From positions 3,301,700 through 3,365,699 of the forward strand of contig NC_030857.1 of NCBI RefSeq assembly GCF_000208745.1: a stretch of 64,000 nt of DNA, given 5' to 3'. The position numbers were made by a program, and so were the translations under genes. The notes beneath the pieces were generated by a model. That model searched no databases and was not told the DNA's origin. It saw only the letters and a list, made by a program, of their open reading frames with translations. Numbering within the stretch: the first letter of the stretch is position 1; the number at the start of each line of letters is the position of its first letter. Shown piece after piece: positions 1 to 11,634 of the stretch. This DNA comes from Theobroma cacao (Eukaryota > Streptophyta > Magnoliopsida > Malvales > Malvaceae).

Positions 1-3000
1 GCCTCAGATGATGACACTTTTGAACTTGAACTGGAGTTACTAAGTGATGGTGACGTAGCCTTATCTACCTTGGAGTCAATAATAGATGTTGGTCGAGACA
101 AAGTATTTGCCTTTGAGTCAGATGTTGAGGTTGCTTCCTCCATGGAATCTTTTTCTTCATTTGCACGTGTTGAAGCTTTGACTTTGTCATCACCACTGAT
201 TTTATAAGAGGGTTCAATGAGGAGAAGTGGACGGTTAGTAGCTACTCCAGAACGTCTGAAAATGGTATCAGCAAATGGTACATCTTCTACTTCAGCCTCG
301 CTGTACATTTTCTGAACTGTGCGGATAGGGGTGGCAAGCCGGGCCTGATGATGGCTAATAACTCTGAGAAGATCCAAGAGTATGGCTTCCTGTTCCAATG
401 CTATCGTTAGGCACAAAGAGAACATAGCCTTTTTACTTGCAAGCATATGGTGTCTATGCATGTACATGGCATGCATGTATGTAGATATCAGTTTATATAA
501 GTAGAGACACTAGCAAAAAGCATGGCGTCACACCCACATAACACCGGCAAATTATGCTAATTACGGTCACCAGCATCCTAAATAAAACCCAAGGATCCAC
601 TATTTTTAACCAATCAAAGATATCAAAGCTTCTTCAGTAACATTCTTCCAGTAATACTTTTGATCAGTATGATGCCAAAGTAGCAGCGGCCAATCAACAA
701 TACCATGATACACTACTAAATAAAACCAACGGATTATATACTAAAAACCACAATTGAAAGATTGAAATCATTATTTTTTTCATCTTGAGATTCTAAATCA
801 CCACTTCGTATTATAACAGCCTATCTTTGCATGAAGCACAGAGTAAAAATGGACTTACCCTAACACAGAGGTACTCTTCAACATGTGAGGTTTTCACAAA
901 ACAAGATACCAAAATCTGAAACAATATGAACAAAAAAAAAAGAGATTAAAAACTTCAAACAGAAGCAATTGCCAATACTCAAAAAGAAAGAGTTAACAGC
1001 CACAAAAGTTTAGGCTAAAACTTTGCATTTTGTTAATACATCATTTACATAGATGCAAGAAATTAAGACAAAATGAACTAATGGGCTAAGATGCGCGATC
1101 ACCAGACCAATATCAAGTCTAACAACTCCTTTTGTGATACAATAAAAAACTGAAAACATATGAGCCACTATCCTTTGATCATTATTTTATTTTAGTATTA
1201 TGCACACTACAGCTCAAATTAAAATTTAAGGGCCAAAAAGAATTATCAGAAAATATTTAGGAAACACCGCATCATAGTATTCTAAAGGAAAAGCAATCAA
1301 ATGAAAGAAAACTAAAAATGCTTGACATTACTTCAACTGATGTTTTAAGGGAAAAATGATGCCAAAAGAAAAAAATCTCACCATAAGAGCCTGGTTTTCT
1401 GGATTGATACTTTCCAAAAATACTCTTCTATGCAATCTTTGCTGCTCTACTTGAGGATTTTTGGCTAAAACCTTCCGCATATCAGCTACTATATTCTGCA
1501 TGGTAAAAAGGCATAGCACAGCTTCTGGCATGAGCTCTAGAAAGAAAACAAGCTGGTCCTTACTTGACAAGTTAACAGCAAGACAAACTGAAACTCCTTA
1601 CATTTATCTTGTTAACATCCAAGTGACTAATGGCAAAGTAATTCTTGATGCGCCAATGGGTTTTCTGGCTAAGATTCCTCACAACATTCACTGTAAACTT
1701 GTGGTTTGGAATGTGAACTGCCTCACGGTCATCACCTCTTATAATTGTTGGTGACCACCATCCAACATGCTGAACAGTAAATACAAGGAACCAAGTTGTT
1801 CAATCTCTCAGATTGCTTAAAGGAGGCAAATAGAGCAAACTAAGCACAAACCTCAACTGTCCCTGAAACTTCATAGCCTTCAATATTAGTTTGAATCCAT
1901 TCATTGAGAACAAATGGCCTTGTTGCATGGATCATCACACTTGAGAGAAAATTTGTAAAAATCTGAATGCGAAAAACATATGATTATGTCCAGAAAGGAT
2001 CAAAAAAAGCTTCCCAGCAAAGAACTTGATAAGAGTACGGATAAGGTTGATATGAAATGTACTATAAACAAAAGCAGAACAGAGTAATTGTATGCTTAAC
2101 AAATAATGCCAGAGGTGAGTGAACATGAGATGGTGAATGCACGAAAGAAATAATAAGTCAAGACAAAGTCAGAGGAACTTTACTATCAAAGCTCATGATT
2201 AAGATGCATATAAGGATGATGCAGAATGTGCTCCAAACAGGAACGCCGTAGACTTTAACTAACATCCTATGCACATTTATATTATTATATATGCTATGAT
2301 ATGTAGGAATATCTCAACAATTTTTTTAGAAGGGAACAACCATGCAAGAGGAAGAATCATGGCTCTGAGAATATAAAATTATTTAGGATAATTAGGCCGA
2401 GATAGTTCCAAACTTTCAGGCTAATTTTCATCTACCATTTGTATCATTTATAAATTACAACAATAGAGGGCAATCGATTTACCTCACGACCCGCAAGGGT
2501 GATTAACACTGTGCCAAGTCCTCCAGCAGTTACCCACTTCTGTGTAGAAAAACCGAGCAACTCCATGAATAATGATACAGCAGCGACCCATAGAGCAGTA
2601 TAAACTGCTTTTCCAGCAAAATCAAAGCCCATCTGTCAATAGAATAAACAACTGTTTTCAGATTTCTCCATCGCAATCTGTCAGTGCCTTTAAGATAGCT
2701 ATATTATTATTTCCACAAATCACAGGCCAGATGTTTAGACAAACAATCCAGGAAAAACAAAAAAGCTAAAACATTTCCTAAAAAATGTTGAAGGCAGGGT
2801 ATAAATGGTATATGTCTTTGTGGTCAAAGAGCATAAAAATAATATCATCCTTCCTGCTGCCCTCAAATGAGGGACATTATTTACCATATGGTGGACACTG
2901 GAGAAATATTCATCAGGATTGACCTAAATTGCTAGTGTTAAGATACACCATTACCACCTCACTGCAACTTATAATTGATGCAGATGCTTTGAAGAGATTT

Positions 3001-3369
3001 AAGAAATTTGAATGATGTAAAAGTAACAGAACATACATTTCTTGCATCATTAGAGTCATTCATCTCCATAAAGAATTTTTGTGCCTGTCGAATCAAGCTG
3101 CAAGAAAAACGCATGGTTGCCCATTAAAGACATAGTTCAAACTCCTAAAACTAGACATAACATGGGCAATCAACAAGCTATCTTAACAACATCCACAAGA
3201 AAGATGAAATGTTAAAACTTAAAAGGCACGCAGCAAACATTTAAAATTAAGAATGTCAATCCCTGCGAACATAGAATACAGCCCCCTTTTCTGTTCTCTA
3301 AACAACCCCTTCCAGCCAAAAAGGAAAATGCAGATAAAAAATTATATCTAATGAAAAAAGAAATACCCC

Positions 3370-3405
<36 letters not shown>

Positions 3406-5140
3406 GCTATTAGTCATTAGTTAAAAACATAAAGAGTCAAAGCAGCCACATTAAACTCACCTTGACAAACAATAAGAAAAAGCTAGCACTGCCGATAATG
3501 ATCGCACAAAATTTAAAAGTCGTTGCTTAACAGCCTGGCTTGCTTCTGAGGGTAAAACTACTGGATCTAACGCTCTGAAAAAAACTATGACATTGTTAGA
3601 CCAACATAATGGCTGCAAAAATATGAAGATTGAAATCTAATCCCTTTTTGGGGAGGAGTACACCTGCAGATGAGTGTCGCTCCAGTCCACAGCAGCACAG
3701 GTCGAAGATAATAGCTAATAATATGATTTGTTCTACTTTTCTTCCAACTGCTATCACTCCTCTAGAGAAAATTGCAAGGTAGTGAATCAATAAAGGAATT
3801 CTACCATCATAGAAGACAAGGGCATGTAGAATAGTATTAGTGTATACATGGAAAAAGATAACCCTGCACAGCCGTATAAGTGGCCCAAGTCCCCACGCAG
3901 CAAAAGCAATAATCCCCACTGCTGGGATCAACCGGGGTACAATAAGGCCTCCATGTAAAGTACCATATGTCCTGATATATCCAAATAAAAATATGAGTGC
4001 AAATTATATATTAAGGAACAAAATAGAAAAGATGTGTTAAGCTATCAAGAAAATAGCACTGAACTAGCCTCAATCCAGCAACTCCCCACAGCCTCCAGGA
4101 AAAAAAGAAACATAAATTTGAATATAAAACTACAGTATATATATAGCATACTGAGTATTAGAGCTTCTCAAATAAACAACAAAATTGGGCAAATGCTTCT
4201 CAGACTAGAAACTTAGAGAGGAATGTTATCCCACTTTCACTTAGCACCTCTTTAAATAAAAGAAAAAATTCCTATCCAAGCTACATAACTATTCTGCACT
4301 CTTTGACTTTAAAAACTTAGAAAACTAAAGCTGAAAAGGCTTCATTTTTAAATTAGAAAAGCCTCAAACCTCCTTTCTGAAAAATAATGCACTAACAAGC
4401 AAGAAAAGGCCCCATCTTGTAGATCGACTCAAGCATTCTTATAATATTTTTTAAAAATCTGAAATCTACTGCCTAAAAAACTTATAATTCCAATGTGACA
4501 CATATATCTTACAAACTTTTGAATAATTAGCAATACTTTTACTACAAAATAAAGGTGATTCAAAATCTGCACAGAATTGAAAATACAAGTATCAGCTTTC
4601 AGTATTTAGACAGCCTATAGAAAAGACAAGAATACAAAAGGTAAGAAACAAATATAGATCACCTTGACAAAACCATACTAGCAGATTTTAGGATAGGAAT
4701 CTCATTTCCCCCAGTAGATGTTAGAATACATCGGCAGACATTGACATTAGACCTGGAAGATACAGGTCTTATTGGCATACAGACACTGCTCAAAAGATGA
4801 AGACTCCAAGCATCCTGTCGCTGGATATGAAACAAAAGAATTGTTCAAGTCTCCAGACTTTATTCATAGATAAGAATTTCTAAACATAGTTATCACATAC
4901 ACATGAAAATGCATAACACATTCACAGAAACCAACTCTCATGTTATGCTAAACTAGAAGAAGTAACTGAACAAAATTGTAAATAGAGAGTGGTTATTCAA
5001 AATTCAATTAAATGCAAAGTAGAACAAACATTGCTATGCAAGCAAACATAAACCTCTGCATCCACCAAGGAAAAAGAAAACCATACCATAGCATGTGAGG
5101 AAGGATTGATATTAACCAAATGCAATCGGCCTTTTTCCAT
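1..5140 (-). CDS. Mechanosensitive ion channel, MscS-like, plastid type (MSL2/MSL3-like), C-terminus off the window
   Basis: This encodes an MscS-family channel that relieves osmotic stress in the plastid envelope; the assignment rests on close similarity to Arabidopsis MSL2/MSL3. Coding exons on the minus strand: 5140-5087, 4820-4663, 3971-3863, 3761-3664, 3574-3461, 3097-3037, 2632-2483, 1962-1852, 1769-1602, 1495-1382, 915-859 and 389 to beyond 1; all phases agree. Exons 1-2 read as a Ser/Arg-rich transit-peptide-like leader. Hydrophobic segments follow, then the pore helix and MscS core ([16 protein letters not shown], then [20 protein letters not shown] and [20 protein letters not shown]). 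The last exon is the Ser/Thr/Lys-rich tail typical of MSL2/3. The chosen ATG opens an 18-codon exon; a splice acceptor just upstream (near 5147) implies a 5' UTR intron. The stop codon is not in the window. MSL2 and MSL3 cannot be told apart here. Confidence 0.93.
3378..3404. repeat. (TA)n microsatellite in an MSL intron
   Basis: An uninterrupted run of about 13 TA units follows a short A-run, inside the intron between the exons at 3461 and 3097. It is an ordinary plant dinucleotide repeat and likely to be polymorphic. Confidence 0.9.
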
Positions 5141-8100
5141 CACACCCTGTTGGCATTCACACATTCAGTTGCAAATAGTTAAAGAAGAAAAGTTGGGACA
5201 AATAACGGTTGAAAAATAAGATTAAAGATCACATACAATATGCTGTCTACCGCATCCATGACTATTGCAAATTTTCAGTTCATGAGAAAATTGCATAGAA
5301 GCAACACGCGTCATCCTTTCAAAAAGGGTCAAAATTCCTTTAGGAGGACAATATCCCCTTATACAGTTCAACTTCCTACTAACTTTTATATCTTAAAAGC
5401 CCCAAATAAGCTATAAGTTTTTCAAACAAAATTAGCACCTGCCAAAAGAAACAAAAAGAGAAATTAACAATTTAATTTCACAAAGAACTTAACTAAGTGA
5501 AAGTCTGTAAACAAATTAAATTAAAATGTATAATTCAATGGATGATTGAATGGAAGCATGAGTTCAAATCCCTAGATCCCAGAATGCCTAATTATGACAC
5601 GATAAAAAATCACACAAGACCAGAAAGTAAACATGCTTTCGTACAGAATACGAAAAAGAATTGATGAAATAACAAACTAAATCGCAACAATAATCCCATT
5701 AAAGTAATCATGATGGCTTCAAATTTACCATCCAGAATAGGGAAAATTAAATATTTTAAAAATAAATCGGTGAAACTGAGAAATAAACAAATAAATATAA
5801 ATATTGTTACCGTCGAGACGAAACAGAATACAACTTCCTGGAGAGAGTTTTTTTTTTTTTTTGTGCTTTATATAATATAGAATGGGCTTTTTCGTGGAAG
5901 GGAAGGTGACCGAAGTCCGAAGTGGCTGCGGTGGAGCTAACGTGCGCCGGGGGTTGATTTTTCTAGAGCCCGACGTGGTCTAATCAAATATCAATCGGCG
6001 AGTTTTGAAAATGTAAATTTCATCGTCCAAAATAATAACAGTTAACCTTATGCGGCGATTTGAGGTTGCCGTGGCGGAATTTTTATCCATTGGAACAATC
6101 CCCTACCCTTCTTTCTTTGTTTTCCGTGTCTGTCGGTTGTGCTTGTGGGGTTTGCCACGTCAGATGTGGTCCAGCTAACAAGATTAATTCTTTCACGCGA
6201 CCATTAAAAGAAAAAATGAAAATTCAAGCAACATTCCAAGAGAGGTCAGTTATCCTTTTTGCTAATTATTAGTAATTATTTAAGGTTCTTGTTTTTAACA
6301 AAAAATAATTAAAAATAACAAAAAAATCAATTAAAAGTAGTCTAACTAAATTGCATCAACCTTAAATTATATGATATCGTGGAACTTAAATCGTGATTAA
6401 TTAATCAAGTAAGTATATAATATAGAATGACTTTTTCAAGTTTTTTCAGTTGTCCATTAAAAGTGTATGAAAATTCCAAAATAATAGATAATTAATTTAA
6501 GTTAATAATGTAATTAAAAATTTTCCAATCTTAAATATACTATTTTTATTTCTTTTTAAAAAACCTTTTACAGTCTTATTTTACATGTTTACTTTTATAA
6601 TGTTTAATTTCTTTATTTAAAGAAGATAAATTGAAATTCAATTCATTGGGTAAGAAAGTAAATATATTTATTGTTATTAAAATAAATATACAAATTATCT
6701 GGTTAGAATTATAATACAATATTATTATCTAGTTAAATTTAAATATTAAATTAAAGTTACATTACAATATTATTAGTTAATTAAAGTTATATTATAAATG
6801 AATAATTTGAGTTTTGTTAATTAAAGAAAACAAGTTGTGGATTTATGCTAATAGATAAACACACAAATGGCTTAAAAAAAACAGATCAACACACAAATCA
6901 TTCAATTTAGGATGGAGATTTAAGCCAAAATTAGTATTAAATACATAAAATACACTTAAGTGATCGATGTTGCTAATACTTTTATAAAGTCTCTTTAATG
7001 AGAAGCTCGCTTGATATGTTTGGTTTGCCTTTAAGCATAAGGCATGTGCATTTCGAGTACACATGGGGAACTTGTGATTTTTGCACCTCCAAATTCAGCT
7101 CAATTAACAAAAGAAAAATAGGTATAAGATGATTGGTGACAATGAAAAAGGATTAATATCAATAAGAATTTTTTGTAAAAGAATATCATTAGATATATAC
7201 ATATTCATATTTTTCATATTTGTAATGATGAGAAATTTTTATTAAGATTGAAATTTAACTACATTTATTTAGTGTGGTATATATATTTATATTACGAAAA
7301 CTTAAAAAGTGTTGTTATTTAAAATTTTAAATTATATTTTTTACAATAATTAATAAAGTGTAGTCATTGTTAGTGTATAGAATTTTCATAATTATATTTT
7401 GTTCAAAATATTACCAAAAATTTGAATTGTGTAATCAGATATGAAGAAGAGCTATTAAAAGGTAAAAAAACAATTAAATTGTTATTGAAAGGTAAAAAAA
7501 GCATTTAAAAACACTTTCAATAGCATTATATATGTATAAAGCCAAAAGTCAAATTTGCTGTAAAGTATAAACCTTAATCTTGATTTATGCTAATATATCG
7601 ACACTTATTTACTAAAAAAATTGTATCATTAATTGAACACCTAAGAAAATTTGTATCATTACTAAATCTCCAAGTTAAAAAAAAAAAAAAACTTGAACAC
7701 CTATGATTCACAAACTATTAAATTTAGAGGAAAATTTTATTAAAAAAAAAAAAACTATTCTCTCTCTTAACATCAAGTATAAGTGAAAAGAAAACCATAC
7801 GTATATCAGTTTTATGGTTTCATGGTCGACTAATCCCTTAATAAGTACACCATGGTGGTGAAAGTTAAACCGTTATATTTATCAAGAATATTCTACAATT
7901 TAATTCTCACACTCGAATATTCTAAAATGTTTTGGAATTTAACTTGATTTTTTTATTACATAATATTAAATTTAGATATATTACATGAAACATATCTTAA
8001 AGCAACTAGATTATCAAATTGTATTTAATTTGTTAAATGTCTAATTTAATTAAGTCACATTCAAAGATGTCGAGAGGTAACATAACAAAGATTTTATTTT

Positions 8101-8549
8101 GAAATGTTTATGTCCAAAACCTAATTTAAGCATGATAATGTTGAAATTCAATAAATTAATTTTGGTGATATGTTTGATCTATATGATTCTATTAAATTGC
8201 ATTTAAATATTATGTAGGATTTGAAAGTTATAAATAAAAATAAAATCAGAAGACCAATTTCTCGTCACTAAAAAGTTAAATAAATTAATAAAAATTTTAT
8301 TCAAAGAAAATTTTTAGAGAGAATATGAGTCATCATTTTTTAATTTATAATCTTTGAGATTTAATTGTCTTGTTTGTGAGAACACTATTATTTTTGAATT
8401 AACTGAATTAATAAAATAATAATATTTTATTTTTTTTAAATTATCCTTGAAAAAGTAGCTTAACATTTTCCCTTTCAAATTTGATATAATTATTATAGAT
8501 TTAGAGGGAATTTAAAAAAAAAAAAACCAATAAAGATACCATTGCTAAA
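5141..8549. other. AT-rich spacer and MSL promoter/5' UTR region
   Basis: The first part, to about 5870, probably holds the 5' UTR exon(s) and promoter of the MSL gene; it contains a T15-type run near 5850. From about 6280 to 8550 the sequence is very AT-rich with many homopolymer runs. Reading frames here are short and show no recognisable protein family. I see no gene. Confidence 0.6.
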
Positions 8550-9262
8550 ATTAGACTCGACGATTCGTGTTTTCATGTTTTAAACGTACCAGACACGATT
8601 AAATATGAACACATTGAAATTAAACACGAACACAATACGAATATTATTCGTATTTTAAATTTAAAAAACGTATACGTATACATTTAATAACCGCGTAACA
8701 CAACATGACACGTTTAGACACATTTGTTAAACGTATCAATATATGACACGACATGATTAATAACACGATTAACACGTTTAACATGATAAAATAAAAATAT
8801 TTACAATTAAATATAATTTTATTATGTAAATTTAAAATCAATAATTATAAAAATAATTATAACAAAAGAAAATAACAAGAACGTCAAATATAACAAAATA
8901 AAATTTAAAATTAAGATTTGGACATGACATAATTAAATTATTATCTTTATAAAATTTAAAAATCTTATTGAAATAATTATTTAAAATTATTTAGATGAGA
9001 CTAAAATAATTTTTAACTATCAATATTTAACAAGTTAATAAGCGTATCATGTATACGTGTTTAAACACGATAATACTATTAACACGATTAATTAAATGTG
9101 TATAAATATATTTAAATGTGTTATTCGTATTTGATACGTTAAGACATGAAAATTTTGATATTTTAAACGTATTAAACACGAAACATGTTAAAATTAAACT
9201 AAATTTATTTAATTTTATGTCTTTTTGTGCCGTATTAATGTGCTATATCTAAAGTTATCAGA
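8550..9262. repeat. Dispersed ~710-bp AT-rich repeat, copy 1
   Basis: This copy matches 56150-56870 along its whole length and in the same orientation. Shared blocks include the opening TTTTAAACGTA segment, the TATACGTATA block, a run around AACACGATTAACACG, the AATCAATAATTATAAAAATA block, and the closing TATTAATGTG. Both copies also carry the opening TTTTAAACGTATnAAACACGA-like block a second time near the other end, in direct orientation. It has no coding capacity. Its class is undetermined: it could be a non-autonomous transposon or a short LTR-like element. Confidence 0.7.
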
Positions 9263-9599
9263 CCTACCTAAAATGAGAAAGAAAGAAGCAACGGATTTCT
9301 ATTGAAATGATTCCTGAGCCATTTTGTTAGCCAATTATAAATCCCATCCACTTCCTTGGCAAAGCGCAAGGCAATGGTTGGGCGCCTGAGTCTAGGAGGT
9401 TGAGGTTGAGCTTGCGCATGTGATTCAGATAATCTTCGTTAACTTTTTTTTTTAATTTTTTGAAAATCACCGACTCTTTAACTCCGTGAAACTGACGTTA
9501 AATTGACCGTTAGTCAAATGTCAACGCTATTGAATCGTTCGCAGTTTCCTGATAGAGAAGGCTGAACCCAGACCTCAATACACAGAGCCGGCCATGGCT

Positions 9600-10132
9600 A
9601 TATTTCCCTTAGTCATCTCCTTTCTCAAGCCCCACGCTTCTCACATTCTCTCTCCTGCCCGTTGCCAAGCCAAAGGTCGCTATCCTTCTCTACACATCAC
9701 CATCGTTGAGCCGCCGCTACTTCAGTCGAACAACCGCCTTTACGGTTAAAACTTCTTCAATACAACAACATTCCCCGACAAACGCCGGCGACGAGCCACA
9801 AAACGCTTCTGATCTCACATTTCAACAAACCATTGAAAGACTCTAGGTTCCAAGAGCTACTACCTCGCCTTCCCCTTAGTAATCTCCTTTCTCAAGCCCC
9901 ACGCCTCCCACGTTTTCTCTCCTACGCGTCTCCAAGCCGAATGCTATCCTTCTCAACGCACCACCACTGTTGAGCCGCCACTGCTTCAGTTGAAAAACCA
10001 CCTCCGCGGTTAACACTTCTTTAATTCAACAATATTCCTCGACAAACGCCAGCGATGAGCCGCCAAAAGCTTCTATTCGCACATTCCAACAAACCACTCA
10101 AAGACTCCAGGTTCCAAGAACTACTACTACTG
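9600..10132 (+). repeat. Tandem duplication of the synthetase exon 1 (2 x ~266 bp)
   Basis: The block from 9600 to about 9868 recurs at about 9869-10132. Both copies carry the leader segment (CTCAAGCCCCACGC), the middle (TTGAGCCGCC), the segment coding for TFQQT, and the splice-site region GTTCCAAGA followed by CTACTAC. The copies differ at many positions and carry different lesions: copy 1 ends in TAG, while copy 2 keeps CTCCAG at the exon end but has an internal stop in its leader. The duplication is therefore old, or arose by capture of two different alleles. Confidence 0.85.
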
Positions 10133-10229
10133 CTACTCACATTCCTTCATAACTATTTTTTACACTGTTATTGTTTTTGCAGAATTTTTTTTTTCAGATT
10201 TTCATATATTTTATTGTTGAGCAACTTTC

Positions 10230-10709
10230 ATTTGTTGAATTGCAAGGGCACCTCATTCATCAGGAGAATCTAGAACTGTATAAGAAGGTAGACCTCATGT
10301 GCCAAGAAAATACTGAAAGAAGGTACTGGCCCAGATTATTTGATAATTGCTAAGAATATCCCATGTTCACCTATGATTCACTCTTCCTTTATAACTCTTT
10401 TCCTTGGTTCTCATGAAAGTAACAGCACCAAAGTCTGACAAACCTAATACCAGTAGGCCAAAAGGCCTGTGAATAATCTTGGAATTTAAGCAAATGAAGA
10501 ATTTTCCTCTTGATACTTCTAAAGAGCACAATTTTGGGTCTCAGGTTTATGGAACAAGGGAAGCAAATGAAGCTACCAGAAGCTCACACCGAAATTATAC
10601 TTTGAACAATGGATATGATTTGCACACACCTGTTCATATCCAGTTAAGCCAGGCCCAACGTCCTTGCAAGGATAGTCACCATTTCAGCAGGATACTCCTT
10701 ACAGCTTAG
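10230..10709 (+). pseudogene. MADS-box (AGL17-clade) gene fragment: end of K domain and C-terminal exon
   Basis: At 10236-10317 the sequence reads ELQGHLIHQENLELYKKVD and then LMCQENTE, which matches the end of the K domain and start of the C region of AGL17/AGL21/ANR1-type MADS proteins. After an intron-like gap and a TCTCAG acceptor, 10545-10709 reads VYGTREANEATRSSHRNYTL and then NNGYDLHTPVHIQLSQAQ, the clade's C-terminal exon. It ends in a non-standard tail before a stop. The MADS domain, I region and most of the K domain are missing. The fragment sits between exons 1 and 2 of the dead synthetase gene, on the same strand, so it was inserted or recombined there. It keeps intron structure, hence a DNA-level copy. 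Confidence 0.75.
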
Positions 10710-10824
10710 TACTTTCACTTTTTTCAATTCTCTGGGTGATGACACGCAAGGTCCAATACAAAGGGTATATAATTTCATCTGCATTCGATACGCATGATTA
10801 GAATAATTAATTCCGTACAGCCAG

Positions 10825-10920
10825 ACAAAGAACAGTTCTCGTGCTTGGTGCAGAGGGAGCCTCTGGTATTGTTACTATTGCACTTTATTGTTTTAAATTA
10901 TTTATTAAACGACGAAAATC
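10825..10920 (+). other. Unassigned short coding-like stretch
   Basis: One frame reads RTVLVLGAEGASGIVTIAL, which resembles a nucleotide-binding Gly-rich loop but is too short to assign. It may be chance or another captured fragment. I assign no function. Confidence 0.2.
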
Positions 10921-11634
10921 GGTATAATTGTTGCTAATTTTGTAAGAATATTTGGCTTCGGTTCGATATGCAATAGTGCAATGCAGCAACATATAAGTAA
11001 TGTAATAGTAATGGCCTAATTCATTACTATAATTGTTTTTACCATTGTATTCTTCTACTTTGCTTTTTGGTAGAAGGTTTTGATTTTTAAATTCTTGTCA
11101 ATTGCCAATTTGTTGCATTAAGGTTTTGTTTGTAATGATCAGGTAAGAGTTTGGACTATGAATGCTTTGACATATTTAATACTTCTTGATCCAGAACCAT
11201 GGAATGCTGCGTAAGAATTTCGAGGCAAGTTTCTATCAGTTAAAGAATTTCTTGTACATTTCAATAATTCTTTTTGTCTCTGAGTCTTTCTTTTGATGAT
11301 TTTTTGTTGAGAACACTTTTCTTTGTGTTCTTTATGTATGAGCTTAAATATATGGGGGAGCTTAAATGAGTCATTGGATGTTTTAGGTTCTGGTTGTTTG
11401 GCCTATGATGCATGCACTTTCATCCATTTTCATTTATGTTTTCTTTCAGTTATTTATTTTGTTGTTGTTGTTGTGCATTATTGTTTTCTTTTGCACAATC
11501 ATGCATGAGAGCTTTGCATGCTTATTAGTAATGGAAAATGCGAAGTTTGCAGAAGCTTCTTTGATTAACTTATTTAATATGCTATCATACTACATTAGAA
11601 TTTTGTTGAATTCATTCAAGGTGCGATAGAACAT

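Larger units (their letters stand above)
9594..11214 (+). pseudogene. Glycyl-tRNA synthetase (organellar, EDD1 type) pseudogene, 5' exons
   Basis: This is the decayed start of a gene for the dual-targeted chloroplast/mitochondrial glycyl-tRNA synthetase. An ATG at 9594 opens with MAIFPLVISFLKPHAS, resembling the family's transit peptide. After a frameshift the leader continues (RRYFSRTTAFTVKTSS) to the exon-1 end DLTFQQTIERL, where the final CAG has become TAG. Exon 2 remains at 10946-10993 as EYLASVRYAIVQCSN (family: EYWASVGCAVMQCSN). Exon 3 remains at 11143-11214 as TMNALTYLILLDPEPWNAA followed by a stop (family: TMNPLTFLRVLGPEPWNVA). The fragments keep intron-like spacing, so this is not a retrocopy. 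Frameshifts, stops and loss of conserved Trp, Gly and Cys residues mean it cannot make the enzyme. The family comparison is from memory of homologues; an alignment would settle it. Confidence 0.82.

Noticed and set aside
8644..8841. Minus-strand frame similar to one at 56213-56422, suggesting a small protein family
   Set aside because: The similarity comes from the shared non-coding dispersed repeat; both frames are AT-rich and decayed differently.
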